Below are positions 26,620 through 36,509 of a DNA stretch of 64,000 bases, piece after piece. A program made the position numbers and the translations under genes. The notes beneath the pieces are model-generated. The model was not told the origin of the DNA. It saw only the letters and a program-made list of their open reading frames with translations, and made no database searches. Source of the stretch: Streptomyces nodosus (GTDB taxonomy: Bacteria > Actinomycetota > Actinomycetes > Streptomycetales > Streptomycetaceae). How positions within the stretch are numbered: the stretch's first letter is position 1; each line of letters begins with the position of its first letter. Location: contig NZ_CP023747.1 of NCBI RefSeq assembly GCF_008704995.1, positions 2,816,501 through 2,880,500 of the forward strand, in the 5' to 3' direction.

Positions 26620-28380
26620 ATGCCGGAGCCATCGCCGCCGCCGTCCGCCCCCGCGGTACCGCCCACACCGCCGGTGCCGCTGTCCGCGCTGCTCGCCCGG
26701 GAGGAGCTGGGCCTGCGGCAGATCGCGGGACCGGTGGACCCCGGCACCGTGATCCACTGGGCCCACACCTCGGAGATGGCGGACCCGTACCCGTATCTGC
26801 TGGGCGGGGAGCTGCTGCTGACGGCTGGGGTGCATGTCGTGCCGGAGACGGCTGATGTTGTCCCGGGGACGGCCGGTGTTCCGGGGACGGCCGGTGTTCC
26901 GGGGACGGCCGGTGTTCCGGAGACCGGCAATGCTCGGGAGACGGCCGGTATCCCGGAGACGGCCGGTGTCCCAGAGACGGCGGGCGTACCGGAGACGGCG
27001 GGAGCCGCCGGGCGCGGCGCCCTGGGTGAGGCGGGCGCCCGCGGTGACGGCGGGGTTTCCGGGGTCGTTCCCGGGGCCGCAGATGTGAAGGCCGTCGGCC
27101 GCCTGGAGGCGTACTTCGACGCCTATGTCTCCCGGGTGGTGGAGGCGGGTGGCACGGCCCTCGGCTTCGGTCTGGCGCCGGTGCACGACACCGTGCCCAA
27201 GGCGCTGGTGGCGGCCTGTGACCGTCATGGGCTGCCGCTCCTCGAGGTCCCGCCGCGGACCACCTTCTCGGGCGTGGCCCGTGCGGTGGGCCAGCTGATG
27301 GCCCGGGCCCGCCTGGCGGAGCTGCGCCGGGTCACCGAGGCGCAGCAGAGCCTGGCCGCGGCGGCGGCGAGCCCCGCCCCGATCCCGGCGGTGCTGCGCC
27401 GGCTGGCCCAGCGGGTGGGCGGCCGGGCCGTTCTGTACGGGCCGGACGGAGCGGAACTGGCCGCGGCCGGACGGTCCGAGGAGGCCGCGGTCCGGGCGCT
27501 GGAGGAGCTGGCCGGGGTGGTGCGTCCCAAAGCCCCTTCGGGGTCCGCCGTCTCCGCCCCTTCCTCCGCCTCCGGCACCGTGGCCGGGACGCGCCTGGCC
27601 GCCTACGCCCTCGGCACCGGGCAGGGATTCGTCCTGGGGGTCGCCGCCCCGCGACGCGACCCGGGCGACCACACCATCTCCTCGGTCGCGGCGGTCCTGC
27701 TGTCCCTGCTCACCGGCGAGCACCAGAGCGCCGGTGGCGCGGCGCGTTCCTCGGCGCTGGTCCGGCTGCTGCTCGGGGCCCCGCCCGAGGAGGTCGCACC
27801 TCTGCTCGGGGGCGACCGCTGGGTGGTGGTGCACGCCCGGCCGGCCGGGGATCGCCCCGCACCGGACGCGGTGGCCGCGGCATCGCTCGGCGCGGCGCTG
27901 GGCTCCACGCTCGTGGAGGTGAGCGACGCCGTGGTGCGCGTCCTGGTGCCCACCGAGCGGGAGCCTGCCGCGCAGCCGGGCTGGACGCTCGGGGTGAGCG
28001 CGCCGGTGGAGGCCGCGGGGTGGCCGGCGGCCGACGCACAGGCGTCCCGTGCGCTGGCCCGGGCCCGCGCGACCCGCACCCCGCTGTTGCGCCACGGTGA
28101 GCGCACGGGCCTGACCGACCTGGTCCCGCCCGCCCAGGCCGAGCTGCACGCCCGTACCCTGCTGGCACCGCTCGCCCAGGCCCCCGCGCTCGTCGAGACC
28201 CTGCGCAGCTGGCTCTCCCTGCACGGCAGCTGGGACCGCACGGCGGTGGCCCTGTCCGTGCACCGCAACACCGTCCGCCAGCGCATCGCACGCTGCGCCG
28301 CCTCGCTCGACGCCGACCTGGACGACCCGGATGTCCGCATGGAGCTGTGGTTCGCCCTGAAACAGACGGGGACGGTCTGA
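26620..28380 (+). CDS. PucR family transcriptional regulator with repeat insertion
   Basis: The 586-residue protein has an N-terminal PucR (purine catabolism regulator) domain split by a low-complexity repeat at about residues 72-130, then a GGDEF-related middle domain, and a C-terminal PucR HTH (HTH_30) with LRSWLSLHGSWDRTAVALSVHRNTVRQRI and FALKQTGTV at the end. The N-terminal domain resumes as YFDAYVSRVVEAGGTALGFGL after the insertion, so the repeat sits in a loop and the reading frame is intact. It is divergent from the symporter gene and likely controls it. An imperfect inverted repeat near 26582-26605 is an operator candidate. Confidence 0.88.
   Translation: MPEPSPPPSAPAVPPTPPVPLSALLAREELGLRQIAGPVDPGTVIHWAHTSEMADPYPYLLGGELLLTAGVHVVPETADVVPGTAGVPGTAGVPGTAGVPETGNARETAGIPETAGVPETAGVPETAGAAGRGALGEAGARGDGGVSGVVPGAADVKAVGRLEAYFDAYVSRVVEAGGTALGFGLAPVHDTVPKALVAACDRHGLPLLEVPPRTTFSGVARAVGQLMARARLAELRRVTEAQQSLAAAAASPAPIPAVLRRLAQRVGGRAVLYGPDGAELAAAGRSEEAAVRALEELAGVVRPKAPSGSAVSAPSSASGTVAGTRLAAYALGTGQGFVLGVAAPRRDPGDHTISSVAAVLLSLLTGEHQSAGGAARSSALVRLLLGAPPEEVAPLLGGDRWVVVHARPAGDRPAPDAVAAASLGAALGSTLVEVSDAVVRVLVPTEREPAAQPGWTLGVSAPVEAAGWPAADAQASRALARARATRTPLLRHGERTGLTDLVPPAQAELHARTLLAPLAQAPALVETLRSWLSLHGSWDRTAVALSVHRNTVRQRIARCAASLDADLDDPDVRMELWFALKQTGTV
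26840..27007 (+). repeat. 18-bp coding minisatellite within the PucR gene
   Basis: About eight in-frame 18-bp units encode V/I-P-G/E-T-A-G hexapeptides. Three consecutive units around 26864-26917 are nearly identical (core ccggggacggccggtgtt), then come degenerate units ending near 27007. The identity gradient suggests recent slippage at the 5' side. Unit count probably differs between strains. Confidence 0.88.
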
Positions 28381-28381
28381 C

Positions 28382-28417
28382 GGACGGGCGCTCCGGGTCC
28401 CCGAGTGACGCCCGTCC
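28382..28417 (+). terminator. Hairpin after the PucR gene
   Basis: GGACGGGCG and CGCCCGTCC pair over an 18-nt loop that can itself form a CTC-GGG/CCC-GAG inner stem, beginning one base after the stop codon. Confidence 0.6.
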
Positions 28418-28470
28418 CACGGCGCGAAACAGCGGCTGACCCGGCGCGGCGCCCCGGCAGAATGGAGAGC

Positions 28471-29259
28471 ATGCCGATACCCGGGACCCCCAGCCGCGCC
28501 GAGCTCGTCGACCACCTCGTCAGGACCCGTATCGCGGGCGATGTCGCCACTCCCCGCGAGAACAACCTCTCCCACTACCGCAAGCTGGCGAACGGCGACC
28601 GCCACTACTGGCTGGGCCTGGAACTCGGCGACCGCTGGGGCGACGAGCAGGACGTCCTCGCGGTGATGGCGGAGCGCTGCGGCGTCAGCGACGACCCCGA
28701 GCACCGTTACGGCCAGGACACCATCGACCCGGAGCTGACGGTCGACGCCCTGGACCGCCTCGCGGGCCGGCTGCGCAAGGCCGCCGACGGCGAGCAGCGC
28801 GTGCTGTTCGCCACCGGTCACCCCGGCGGGCTCCTGGATGTGCACCGTGCCACCGCCGCCGCGCTGCGGGCCGCCGGCTGCGAGATCGTCGTCATCCCGG
28901 ACGGGCTGCGGACGGAGGAGGGGTATGTCTTCCAGTTCGCGGACGTCGCCGTGCTGGAGCACGGGGCCACCCTCTGGCACACCCACTCCCCCGAGCCGAT
29001 GCGGGAGATCCTCAAGAGGCTGGAGCGCGAGGGCCGGCCGCTCCCCGATCTGGTGGTCGCCGACCACGGCTGGGCGGGGTGCGCGGGTCAGCTCGGCATC
29101 GACTCGGTCGGATACGCCGACTGCAACGACCCGGCGCTCTTCCTCGCCGAGGCCGAGGGCACCGTCCAGGTGACGGTCCCCCTCGACGACCATGTCACCA
29201 GCCCCCGCCACTACGACCCGCTCACGGCCTATCTCCTCAGCCGGGCGGGCCTGGCCTGA
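28471..29259 (+). CDS. Phosphatase-annotated conserved actinobacterial protein
   Basis: The 262-residue cytosolic protein is widely conserved in Streptomyces under the name phosphatase. Visible features are NNLSHYRKLANGDRHYWLGLE near the N-terminus, FATGHPGGLLDVH (about residue 112-124), a WHTHSPEPM segment and VVADHGWAGCAGQLGIDSVGYADCNDPALF in the C-terminal half. His and Asp residues in these motifs could bind metal. ATG 28471 is preferred because CAGAAT, a -10-like hexamer at 28458-28463, lies seven bases upstream, as in a leaderless transcript. An ATG nine bases earlier is possible. Enzyme activity is not established by sequence alone. Confidence 0.7.
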   Translation: MPIPGTPSRAELVDHLVRTRIAGDVATPRENNLSHYRKLANGDRHYWLGLELGDRWGDEQDVLAVMAERCGVSDDPEHRYGQDTIDPELTVDALDRLAGRLRKAADGEQRVLFATGHPGGLLDVHRATAAALRAAGCEIVVIPDGLRTEEGYVFQFADVAVLEHGATLWHTHSPEPMREILKRLEREGRPLPDLVVADHGWAGCAGQLGIDSVGYADCNDPALFLAEAEGTVQVTVPLDDHVTSPRHYDPLTAYLLSRAGLA

Positions 29260-29298
29260 CCGACGACCACCGTCCCGGCCCGCCGACGGTCCTCGGGG

Positions 29299-29319
29299 GC
29301 CCGGGACGGGGTCCCGGCC
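29299..29319. terminator. Hairpin between convergent phosphatase and acyl-CoA dehydrogenase genes
   Basis: CCGGGAC and GTCCCGG pair around ggg with additional G-C pairs outside, 40 bp after the plus-strand gene and 33 bp after the minus-strand gene. Confidence 0.55.
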
Positions 29320-29351
29320 GGGTTCTCGCGGGCCTCAGCGCCGTAGGGACC

Positions 29352-30509
29352 TCACAGCCCCATGTCCTTGGCGATGATCGACTTCATGATCTCGCTGGTG
29401 CCGCCGTAGATGCGGTTCACGCGGTTGTCGGCGTACAGCCGGGCGATCGGGTATTCGTTCATATAGCCGTAGCCGCCGTGCAGCTGGAGGCAGCGGTCGA
29501 TCACCCGATGGGCGACCTCGGTGCAGAACAGCTTGGCGCTCGCGGCCTCGGCCGGGGTCAGTTCGCCCGCGTCCAGCGCCTCCAGGGCACGGTCGGCGAC
29601 CGCCTCGGCGGCGTCCACCTCGGCCTGGCAGGCGGCCAGTTCGAACTTGGTGTTCTGGAAGTGCGCGACCGGCTTGCCGAAGACGGTGCGCTCCTGCACG
29701 TACTGCTGTGCGAACCGGACCGCGGCCCTGGCCTGCGCATAGGCGCCGTAGGCGATGCCCCAGCGCTCGGAGGGCAGATTGGCGCCCAGGTAGGAGAAGC
29801 CCTTGTTCTCCTCGCCGAGCAGGTCCTCGAGCGGGACCTTGACGTCGACGAACGCCAGCTCGGCGGTGTCGGAGGTGCGCAGGCCGAGCTTGTCGAGCTT
29901 GCGGCCGACGGAGTAGCCCTCGGACCGGGTGTCGACGGCGAGCAGGGAGATCCCGTGGCGACGGTCCTCGGGCGTCGACGGGGAGGTGCGGGCGCAGACG
30001 ATCACCCGGTCGGCGTGGACGCCCCCGGTGATGAAGGTCTTGGCGCCGTTGAGGACATAGTGCGTGCCGTCCTCGGAGAGCCTGGCGGTGGTCTTCATGC
30101 CCGCGAGGTCGGAGCCGGTGCCCGGCTCGGTCATCGCGATGGCCCACATCTCCTCGCCGGAGACGAACTTCGGCAGATAGCGCTTCTTCTGCTCGTCGGT
30201 GGCGAGCATCTTGAGGTACGGCAGGGCGAGCAGGACATGCACGCCTGACCCGCCGAAGGTGACGCCCGCGCGGGCGGTCTCCTCGTACTGGATGGCCTCG
30301 AACTTGTGTGTGTCCAGGCCGGCGCCGCCGTACTCCTCCGGCGCGTTGATACCGAACAGCCCCAGGTCGGCGAGCTTGTAGTAGAACTCGCGCGGCGCCT
30401 GACCGGCGGCAAGCCACTGGTCGTACACCGGTACGACCTCGGCCTCGATAAAGGCGCGAAGGGTCTCCCGGAACGCCTCATGATCCTCGTCGAACACCGT
30501 ACGACGCAC
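29352..30509 (-). CDS. Acyl-CoA dehydrogenase
   Basis: The 385-residue flavoenzyme oxidises an acyl-CoA to a 2,3-enoyl-CoA, passing electrons to ETF. The family signatures are present: AMTEPGTGSDLAGMKTTA (FAD-loop, about residue 130), the hydrophobic core, QLHGGYGYMNEYPIARLYAD and the C-terminal GGTSEIMKSIIAKDMGL. The catalytic Glu is likely in the YGGTSE region or the upstream helix, depending on chain-length class. GGAGGT precedes the GTG start. It is monocistronic, and a perfect CAAGCGCTTG palindrome lies 38 bp upstream of the start, suggesting TetR-type control. Chain-length specificity is unknown. Confidence 0.9.
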   Translation of the reverse strand: MRRTVFDEDHEAFRETLRAFIEAEVVPVYDQWLAAGQAPREFYYKLADLGLFGINAPEEYGGAGLDTHKFEAIQYEETARAGVTFGGSGVHVLLALPYLKMLATDEQKKRYLPKFVSGEEMWAIAMTEPGTGSDLAGMKTTARLSEDGTHYVLNGAKTFITGGVHADRVIVCARTSPSTPEDRRHGISLLAVDTRSEGYSVGRKLDKLGLRTSDTAELAFVDVKVPLEDLLGEENKGFSYLGANLPSERWGIAYGAYAQARAAVRFAQQYVQERTVFGKPVAHFQNTKFELAACQAEVDAAEAVADRALEALDAGELTPAEAASAKLFCTEVAHRVIDRCLQLHGGYGYMNEYPIARLYADNRVNRIYGGTSEIMKSIIAKDMGL

Positions 30510-30853
30510 CCGCCACCTCCAGCTGCGGCCTGCCCAAGCGCCTGTCCAAGCGCTTGCTCAGCCCACGGTACCGGCGAGTACGAACAACCGTCCAGAGCAG
30601 TCGGCCCGTCACGCTCGTCACACATCGACCGGACCCTCCACCTCCCGCACCCCAGCGGTCCGGCCCACCATAAACATATCGAGCGACAATCACGTCAATG
30701 AATTCATCACAACCCGCTTTAAAGCTGGAATTACAAACCTCTGCTCCGATCAAGTGGACTCGTTTTCCAGCGCTCCACGAGCGGACAGAGACTTCACCGA
30801 CCGGCCTACGATCACGTCCGGGAGAAACGACCCTCGAAAGGAGCCGGATCCCC
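30510..30853. promoter_or_regulatory. Divergent promoter region with CAAGCGCTTG operator and AT-rich tract
   Basis: This 344-bp gap holds a perfect 10-bp palindrome CAAGCGCTTG at 30547-30556, with an upstream half-match cccaagcgcc at 30533-30542, beside the acyl-CoA dehydrogenase start. From about 30665 to 30745 the DNA turns strikingly AT-rich for this genome. A frame open from 30698 would need TTA codons at once (two in its first 12 codons), so I treat it as non-coding leader or promoter of the membrane protein that starts at 30854. Confidence 0.6.
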
Positions 30854-32134
30854 ATGCGTGCCCTTTCGGTGACCGAGGAACAAACCGAGGCCGGATCAAA
30901 AAAGCCCTTCTGGAGCTTCTGGAACGTCCTTGCCGTTTTCGCGGTGTCGGCGCTGTTCCATGTCGGGGTCGTTCTCTTCGTCCATCTGTCCAGTAACGGT
31001 CAGCCTCTTTATCCTGATGCCCGCCGCTATGAGCAGCAGAGCATGCTGATGGCCTTCGCCTGGCGTTATGAGTACGCCCACAGCCCGGACCAGATCGCCG
31101 GTTCGTCGTTCTGGGGTTACTCCGCCGCGATGGCCCTGTGCAGACTGCTGACGGGCGGCGGGTGGCTCGCCGCCAAGACGGCGCTGAGCCTGTTCGCGAG
31201 CACCGGCGCCCTCGCGGCCCATGGGCTGGCCACGCTCTCGGGGTGCGGCCGCAGACGGGCGACGGCGGTCGGTCTGATCGTGGGCACCAGTCCGAGCCTG
31301 CTGCTGTGGGACGCCTGGGGCCTCAAGGACGGCCTGATCACCGCCCTGCTCCTCTGGTCCCTTTTCCTTCTCCTCCGGGCACGCTTCACCCTCGCCTGCC
31401 TGACCGCCCTCGCCGGCATCCAGCTGTGCAGCTATCTGCGGGCCGCGGCGGCCATTTTTCTCGCGACCGCCCTGCTCACCCGCCTCCGGTTCCGTCGCGG
31501 ATACCTCACGGGCCTGGTCGTGACCGCCGTTGCCGCTCTGGCGTTCGTCATCCCTCGTGCGACGACGCTGCTGGGTCTCGTCAGCGGACTGGAGATCGGG
31601 GCGGGGAACTATATCGACTTCTCCGGGGGATACGGCTCACGCAACCTGCTGAGCAATCCGCAGTACATCGCCCATTTTCTGTTCGGACCGTTCCCCTGGG
31701 CATTCGGGCCGGAGACCGCGACCCCGGGACGCTGGCTCTACCTCGGCACCACCGTCTGGATCGCGTCCCTCGTACTGATTCCCGTCGCGGTGAAGAAGGC
31801 ATGGAAGGACACCGAGGGGGCCGGCCGAACGATGGTCCTGGCGTCGGCCGCGTACACCGCGACCTATCTGCTGAGCTTCGGCGCCGAGTTCTACCGGCAG
31901 CGCTCCGTGACCGAGTGCATGATGATGATCCTCATCGTGCTCTATGTACCGCTCTCCCCGGCCGCCGCGGCCGCCCGGGTGCTGATGTGGCTCTCGGTGG
32001 TCGCCGGTCTGGCCGTTCTGCAGGCGTCCTATCTGACGCCCACCGTGTGGAGCAAATGGCTGGCCGGCGGCGTGCTGTGCTGCATGCTGCTCACCGCTCT
32101 GGTCCGGACCCCGTTCGCACGGCTGAGACGCTGA
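30854..32134 (+). CDS. Polytopic membrane protein, possible GT-C-type transferase
   Basis: The 426-residue protein has about 9-11 membrane helices after a short N-terminal cytoplasmic tail. A first outer loop carries YPDARRYEQQS, an Asp-x-x-x-Tyr acidic loop reminiscent of the first extracellular loop of GT-C glycosyltransferases and polymerases (Wzy/PMT-like), and a later loop carries DFSGGYGSRNLLSNPQY. I do not recognise a specific family. AAGGAG lies 10 bases upstream of the ATG. There is no glycan gene next to it. Transfer or polymerisation of a surface sugar is a tentative idea only. Confidence 0.7.
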   Translation: MRALSVTEEQTEAGSKKPFWSFWNVLAVFAVSALFHVGVVLFVHLSSNGQPLYPDARRYEQQSMLMAFAWRYEYAHSPDQIAGSSFWGYSAAMALCRLLTGGGWLAAKTALSLFASTGALAAHGLATLSGCGRRRATAVGLIVGTSPSLLLWDAWGLKDGLITALLLWSLFLLLRARFTLACLTALAGIQLCSYLRAAAAIFLATALLTRLRFRRGYLTGLVVTAVAALAFVIPRATTLLGLVSGLEIGAGNYIDFSGGYGSRNLLSNPQYIAHFLFGPFPWAFGPETATPGRWLYLGTTVWIASLVLIPVAVKKAWKDTEGAGRTMVLASAAYTATYLLSFGAEFYRQRSVTECMMMILIVLYVPLSPAAAAARVLMWLSVVAGLAVLQASYLTPTVWSKWLAGGVLCCMLLTALVRTPFARLRR

Positions 32135-32162
32135 ACCGGCTGAACCGGCTGAACCACTGAAC
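32131..32162 (+). repeat. 9-bp tandem repeat across the membrane protein stop codon
   Basis: Three and a half copies of ctgaaccgg run through the stop codon of the preceding gene. The array can extend or reset the stop context through slippage but does not change the frame. Confidence 0.7.
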
Positions 32163-32237
32163 CGCCGAGATGCCGAGCCGCAGAGCCGCCGAGACGACGC
32201 CCGGTCACCCGGTCGCCCGGCCGTGAAACGAGCCCCC

Positions 32238-32855
32238 TCAGTCCGTCCCCGCCGCGGCGAAGGCCCCCCGCGCCATCCGGTGCAGCAGCCCGGCCATGAC
32301 CTCGCGTCCGGGCAGCGCGCCGGGCCGCCCCAGATGCGGGGTCGAGTTGAGCAGTCCGAACACCGAGTGCACCGCGGAGCGGGCGCCGGGCTCCGTCAGA
32401 TCCGGGTACAGCTCCCGGACGACCTCCACCCACAGCTCGACATACTGCCGCTGCAGCTGCCGTACGAGCTTGCGGTCGCTGTCCCGCAGGCGGTCCAGCT
32501 CCCGGTCGTGCAGGGTGATCAGGGGACGGTCGTCGAGCGCGAAGTCGATATGGCCCTCGATCAAGGAGTCGAGGACCACCTCGGGGTCCCGCCCGGCGCG
32601 CCCACCGGGCCCCCCGTCGGCCTCGGCGACCCGCCGCTTGGCCCCGGTCAGCAGCTGCCCGCTGATCCCCACCAGCAGCTCGGCGAGCATCGCGTCCTTG
32701 CCCGCGAAGTGCCGGTACAGACCGGGTCCGCTGATACCGACCGCGGCCCCTATCTCGTCGACCCCGACACCGTGGAAGCCGCGCTCGGCGAACAGCCGTG
32801 CGGCCTCCTTGAGGATCTGCTCGCGACGGGTGGATGCGTCGGTTCTCGTGGCCAT
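32238..32855 (-). CDS. TetR family transcriptional regulator of the leucine/isovalerate operon
   Basis: The 205-residue repressor has an N-terminal TetR HTH (residues 10-56, RREQILKEAARLFAERGF ... VGISGPGLYRHFAGKD) and a C-terminal ligand domain (TetR_C_33-like). It is divergent from the acyl-CoA carboxylase / HMG-CoA lyase / dehydrogenase operon, and two quasi-palindromes lie in the 85-bp intergenic region. This is the standard arrangement of a repressor that binds a CoA intermediate of the pathway. The ligand is inferred, perhaps isovaleryl- or methylcrotonyl-CoA. Confidence 0.88.
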   Translation of the reverse strand: MATRTDASTRREQILKEAARLFAERGFHGVGVDEIGAAVGISGPGLYRHFAGKDAMLAELLVGISGQLLTGAKRRVAEADGGPGGRAGRDPEVVLDSLIEGHIDFALDDRPLITLHDRELDRLRDSDRKLVRQLQRQYVELWVEVVRELYPDLTEPGARSAVHSVFGLLNSTPHLGRPGALPGREVMAGLLHRMARGAFAAAGTD

Positions 32856-32876
32856 GAAATCGATTCTAGACAGGAT

Positions 32877-32922
32877 GGTTAGCGGTCGTTAACCTGAAGG
32901 AAATGCGTTAACGCTCATTAAC
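32877..32922. promoter_or_regulatory. Twin TetR operator sites
   Basis: Two related quasi-palindromes, GGTTAGCGGTCGTTAACC (32877-32894) and GTTAACGCTCATTAAC (32907-32922), have centres 29 bp apart, close to three helical turns. Both carry TTA and TAA arms and lie 20-60 bp from both start codons, so a TetR dimer at each could repress both transcripts. Confidence 0.68.
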
Positions 32923-32940
32923 AGCTGAGGGGACCGCAGG

Positions 32941-34560
<1,620 letters not shown>

Positions 34561-34568
34561 GGGGATCC

Positions 34569-36509
34569 ATGTTTGACACGGTGCTCGTGGCCAACCGGGG
34601 CGAGATCGCGGTCCGGGTCGTCCGCACCCTGCGCGCGCTCGGGGTGCGTTCGGTGGCCGTCTTCTCCGACGCGGACGCCGACGCCCGGCACGTCCGGGAG
34701 GCCGACACGGCGGTACGGATCGGACCGGCGCCCGCAGCCGAGAGCTATCTGTCCGTCGAGCGGCTCCTCGCGGCGGCGGCCCGCACCGGCGCCCAGGCGG
34801 TGCACCCGGGATACGGCTTCCTCGCGGAGAACGCCGCCTTCGCGAAGGCGTGCGCGGAGGCGGGGCTGGTCTTCATCGGGCCGCCCGCCGAGGCGATCTC
34901 CCTCATGGGCGACAAGATCCGCGCCAAGGAGACGGTGCGGGCGGCCGGGGTGCCGGTCGTCCCGGGCTCCGACGGCAGCGGGCTGACGGACGAGCAGCTG
35001 GCCGAGGCGGCCCACACCATCGGCATGCCGGTGCTGCTGAAGCCGAGCGCCGGCGGGGGCGGCAAGGGCATGCGGCTGGTGCGGGAGCCGGAGCGGCTGG
35101 CCGAGGAGATCGCCGCGGCCCGCCGTGAGGCCCGCGCCTCCTTCGGCGACGACACGCTCCTGGTCGAGCGCTGGATCGACCGGCCCCGGCATATCGAGAT
35201 CCAGGTCCTGGCCGACTCCCACGGGAACGTGGTGCATCTGGGCGAGCGCGAGTGCTCCCTCCAGCGCCGCCACCAGAAGCTCATCGAGGAGGCGCCCAGT
35301 GTGTTCCTCGACGAGGCCACCCGTGCGGCGATGGGCGAGGCGGCGGTCCAGGCGGCCCGCTCCTGCGGCTACCGGGGCGCGGGCACGGTGGAGTTCATCG
35401 TCCCGGGCAACGACCCCTCCGCCTATTACTTCATGGAGATGAACACCCGCCTCCAGGTGGAACACCCGGTCACCGAGCTGGTCACCGGCCTGGACCTGGT
35501 GGAATGGCAGCTGCGGGTGGCGGCGGGCGAGCCGCTGTCCTTCGGGCAGGACGACATCACGCTCACCGGGCACGCCGTGGAGGCGCGGATCTGCGCCGAG
35601 GACCCCGCCCGCGGCTTCCTCCCCTCCGGCGGCACGGTGCTCGCGCTGCACGAACCGGGGGGCGACGGCCTCCGCACCGACTCGGGCCTGTCCGAGGGCA
35701 CCGAGGTCGGCAGCCTCTACGACCCGATGCTGTCCAAGGTCATCGCCCACGGCCCCGACCGGGCGACCGCGCTGCGCAGACTGCGCGCGGCCCTCGGGGA
35801 GACCGTCACCCTGGGCGTGGGGACCAACGCCGGTTTTCTGCGCCGGCTGCTGGCCCATCCCGCGGTCGTGGCGGGCGAACTGGACACCGGGCTGGTGGAA
35901 CGCGAGGCGGACGGCCTCATCCCGGAGGGGGTGCCGGAGGAGGTGTACGAGGCCGCCGCCGCCGTGCGCCTGGACGCACTGCGGCCCCGGGGCGAGGGCT
36001 GGACCGACCCGTTCTCGGTGCCGGACGGCTGGCGCCTCGGCGGCGAGCCCGCGCCCCTGTCCTTCCCCCTGCGGGTGTCCGAACCGGTGGAGTACTCCCC
36101 CCGGGGCACCCACACGGTCACCGAGGACCGGGTGTCCGTGGTGCTGGACGGGGTGCGGCACACCTTCCACCGCGCCGCCGACTGGCTCGGCCGGGACGGC
36201 GACGCCTGGCAGGTGCGCGACCATGACCCGGTCGCCGCCTCGCTCACCGGCGCCGCCCGAGCCGGCACCGACTCGCTGACCGCGCCCATGCCCGGCACGG
36301 TCACCGTGGTGAAGGTCGCCGTCGGGGACGAGGTGGCCGCAGGGCAGAGCCTGCTGGTGGTCGAGGCGATGAAGATGGAGCACGTCATCTCCGCGCCGCA
36401 CGCCGGGACCGTCGCCGAACTCGACGTCACCCCGGGCACCACGGTGGTCATGGACCAGGTGCTGGCCGTGATCACCCCGCACGAGGAGCACACGGAGGCG
36501 GAGCGATGA
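34569..36509 (+). CDS. Acyl-CoA carboxylase biotin carboxylase / biotin carrier subunit
   Basis: The 646-residue alpha subunit activates bicarbonate with ATP and carboxylates its own biotin. It begins [21 protein letters not shown]. The ATP-grasp biotin carboxylase part (1-450) has [14 protein letters not shown] and [20 protein letters not shown]. The C-terminal biotinyl domain ends with the lysine motif EAMKMEH near residue 605. The length is close to that of MccA-type alpha subunits. It starts eight bases after the beta-subunit stop, and its stop overlaps the HMG-CoA lyase start (ATGA). With the carboxyltransferase it forms methylglutaconyl-CoA from methylcrotonyl-CoA. Confidence 0.92.
   Translation: MFDTVLVANRGEIAVRVVRTLRALGVRSVAVFSDADADARHVREADTAVRIGPAPAAESYLSVERLLAAAARTGAQAVHPGYGFLAENAAFAKACAEAGLVFIGPPAEAISLMGDKIRAKETVRAAGVPVVPGSDGSGLTDEQLAEAAHTIGMPVLLKPSAGGGGKGMRLVREPERLAEEIAAARREARASFGDDTLLVERWIDRPRHIEIQVLADSHGNVVHLGERECSLQRRHQKLIEEAPSVFLDEATRAAMGEAAVQAARSCGYRGAGTVEFIVPGNDPSAYYFMEMNTRLQVEHPVTELVTGLDLVEWQLRVAAGEPLSFGQDDITLTGHAVEARICAEDPARGFLPSGGTVLALHEPGGDGLRTDSGLSEGTEVGSLYDPMLSKVIAHGPDRATALRRLRAALGETVTLGVGTNAGFLRRLLAHPAVVAGELDTGLVEREADGLIPEGVPEEVYEAAAAVRLDALRPRGEGWTDPFSVPDGWRLGGEPAPLSFPLRVSEPVEYSPRGTHTVTEDRVSVVLDGVRHTFHRAADWLGRDGDAWQVRDHDPVAASLTGAARAGTDSLTAPMPGTVTVVKVAVGDEVAAGQSLLVVEAMKMEHVISAPHAGTVAELDVTPGTTVVMDQVLAVITPHEEHTEAER

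Noticed and set aside
23759-26752. 997-codon plus-strand frame opposite agmatinase and symporter
   Set aside because: Antisense shadow with His/Gln/Gly-rich composition and no start context.
30698-30853. In-frame N-terminal extension of the membrane protein
   Set aside because: It uses TTA twice in its first 12 codons, lies in an AT-rich tract, and an AAGGAG site fits the later ATG at 30854.
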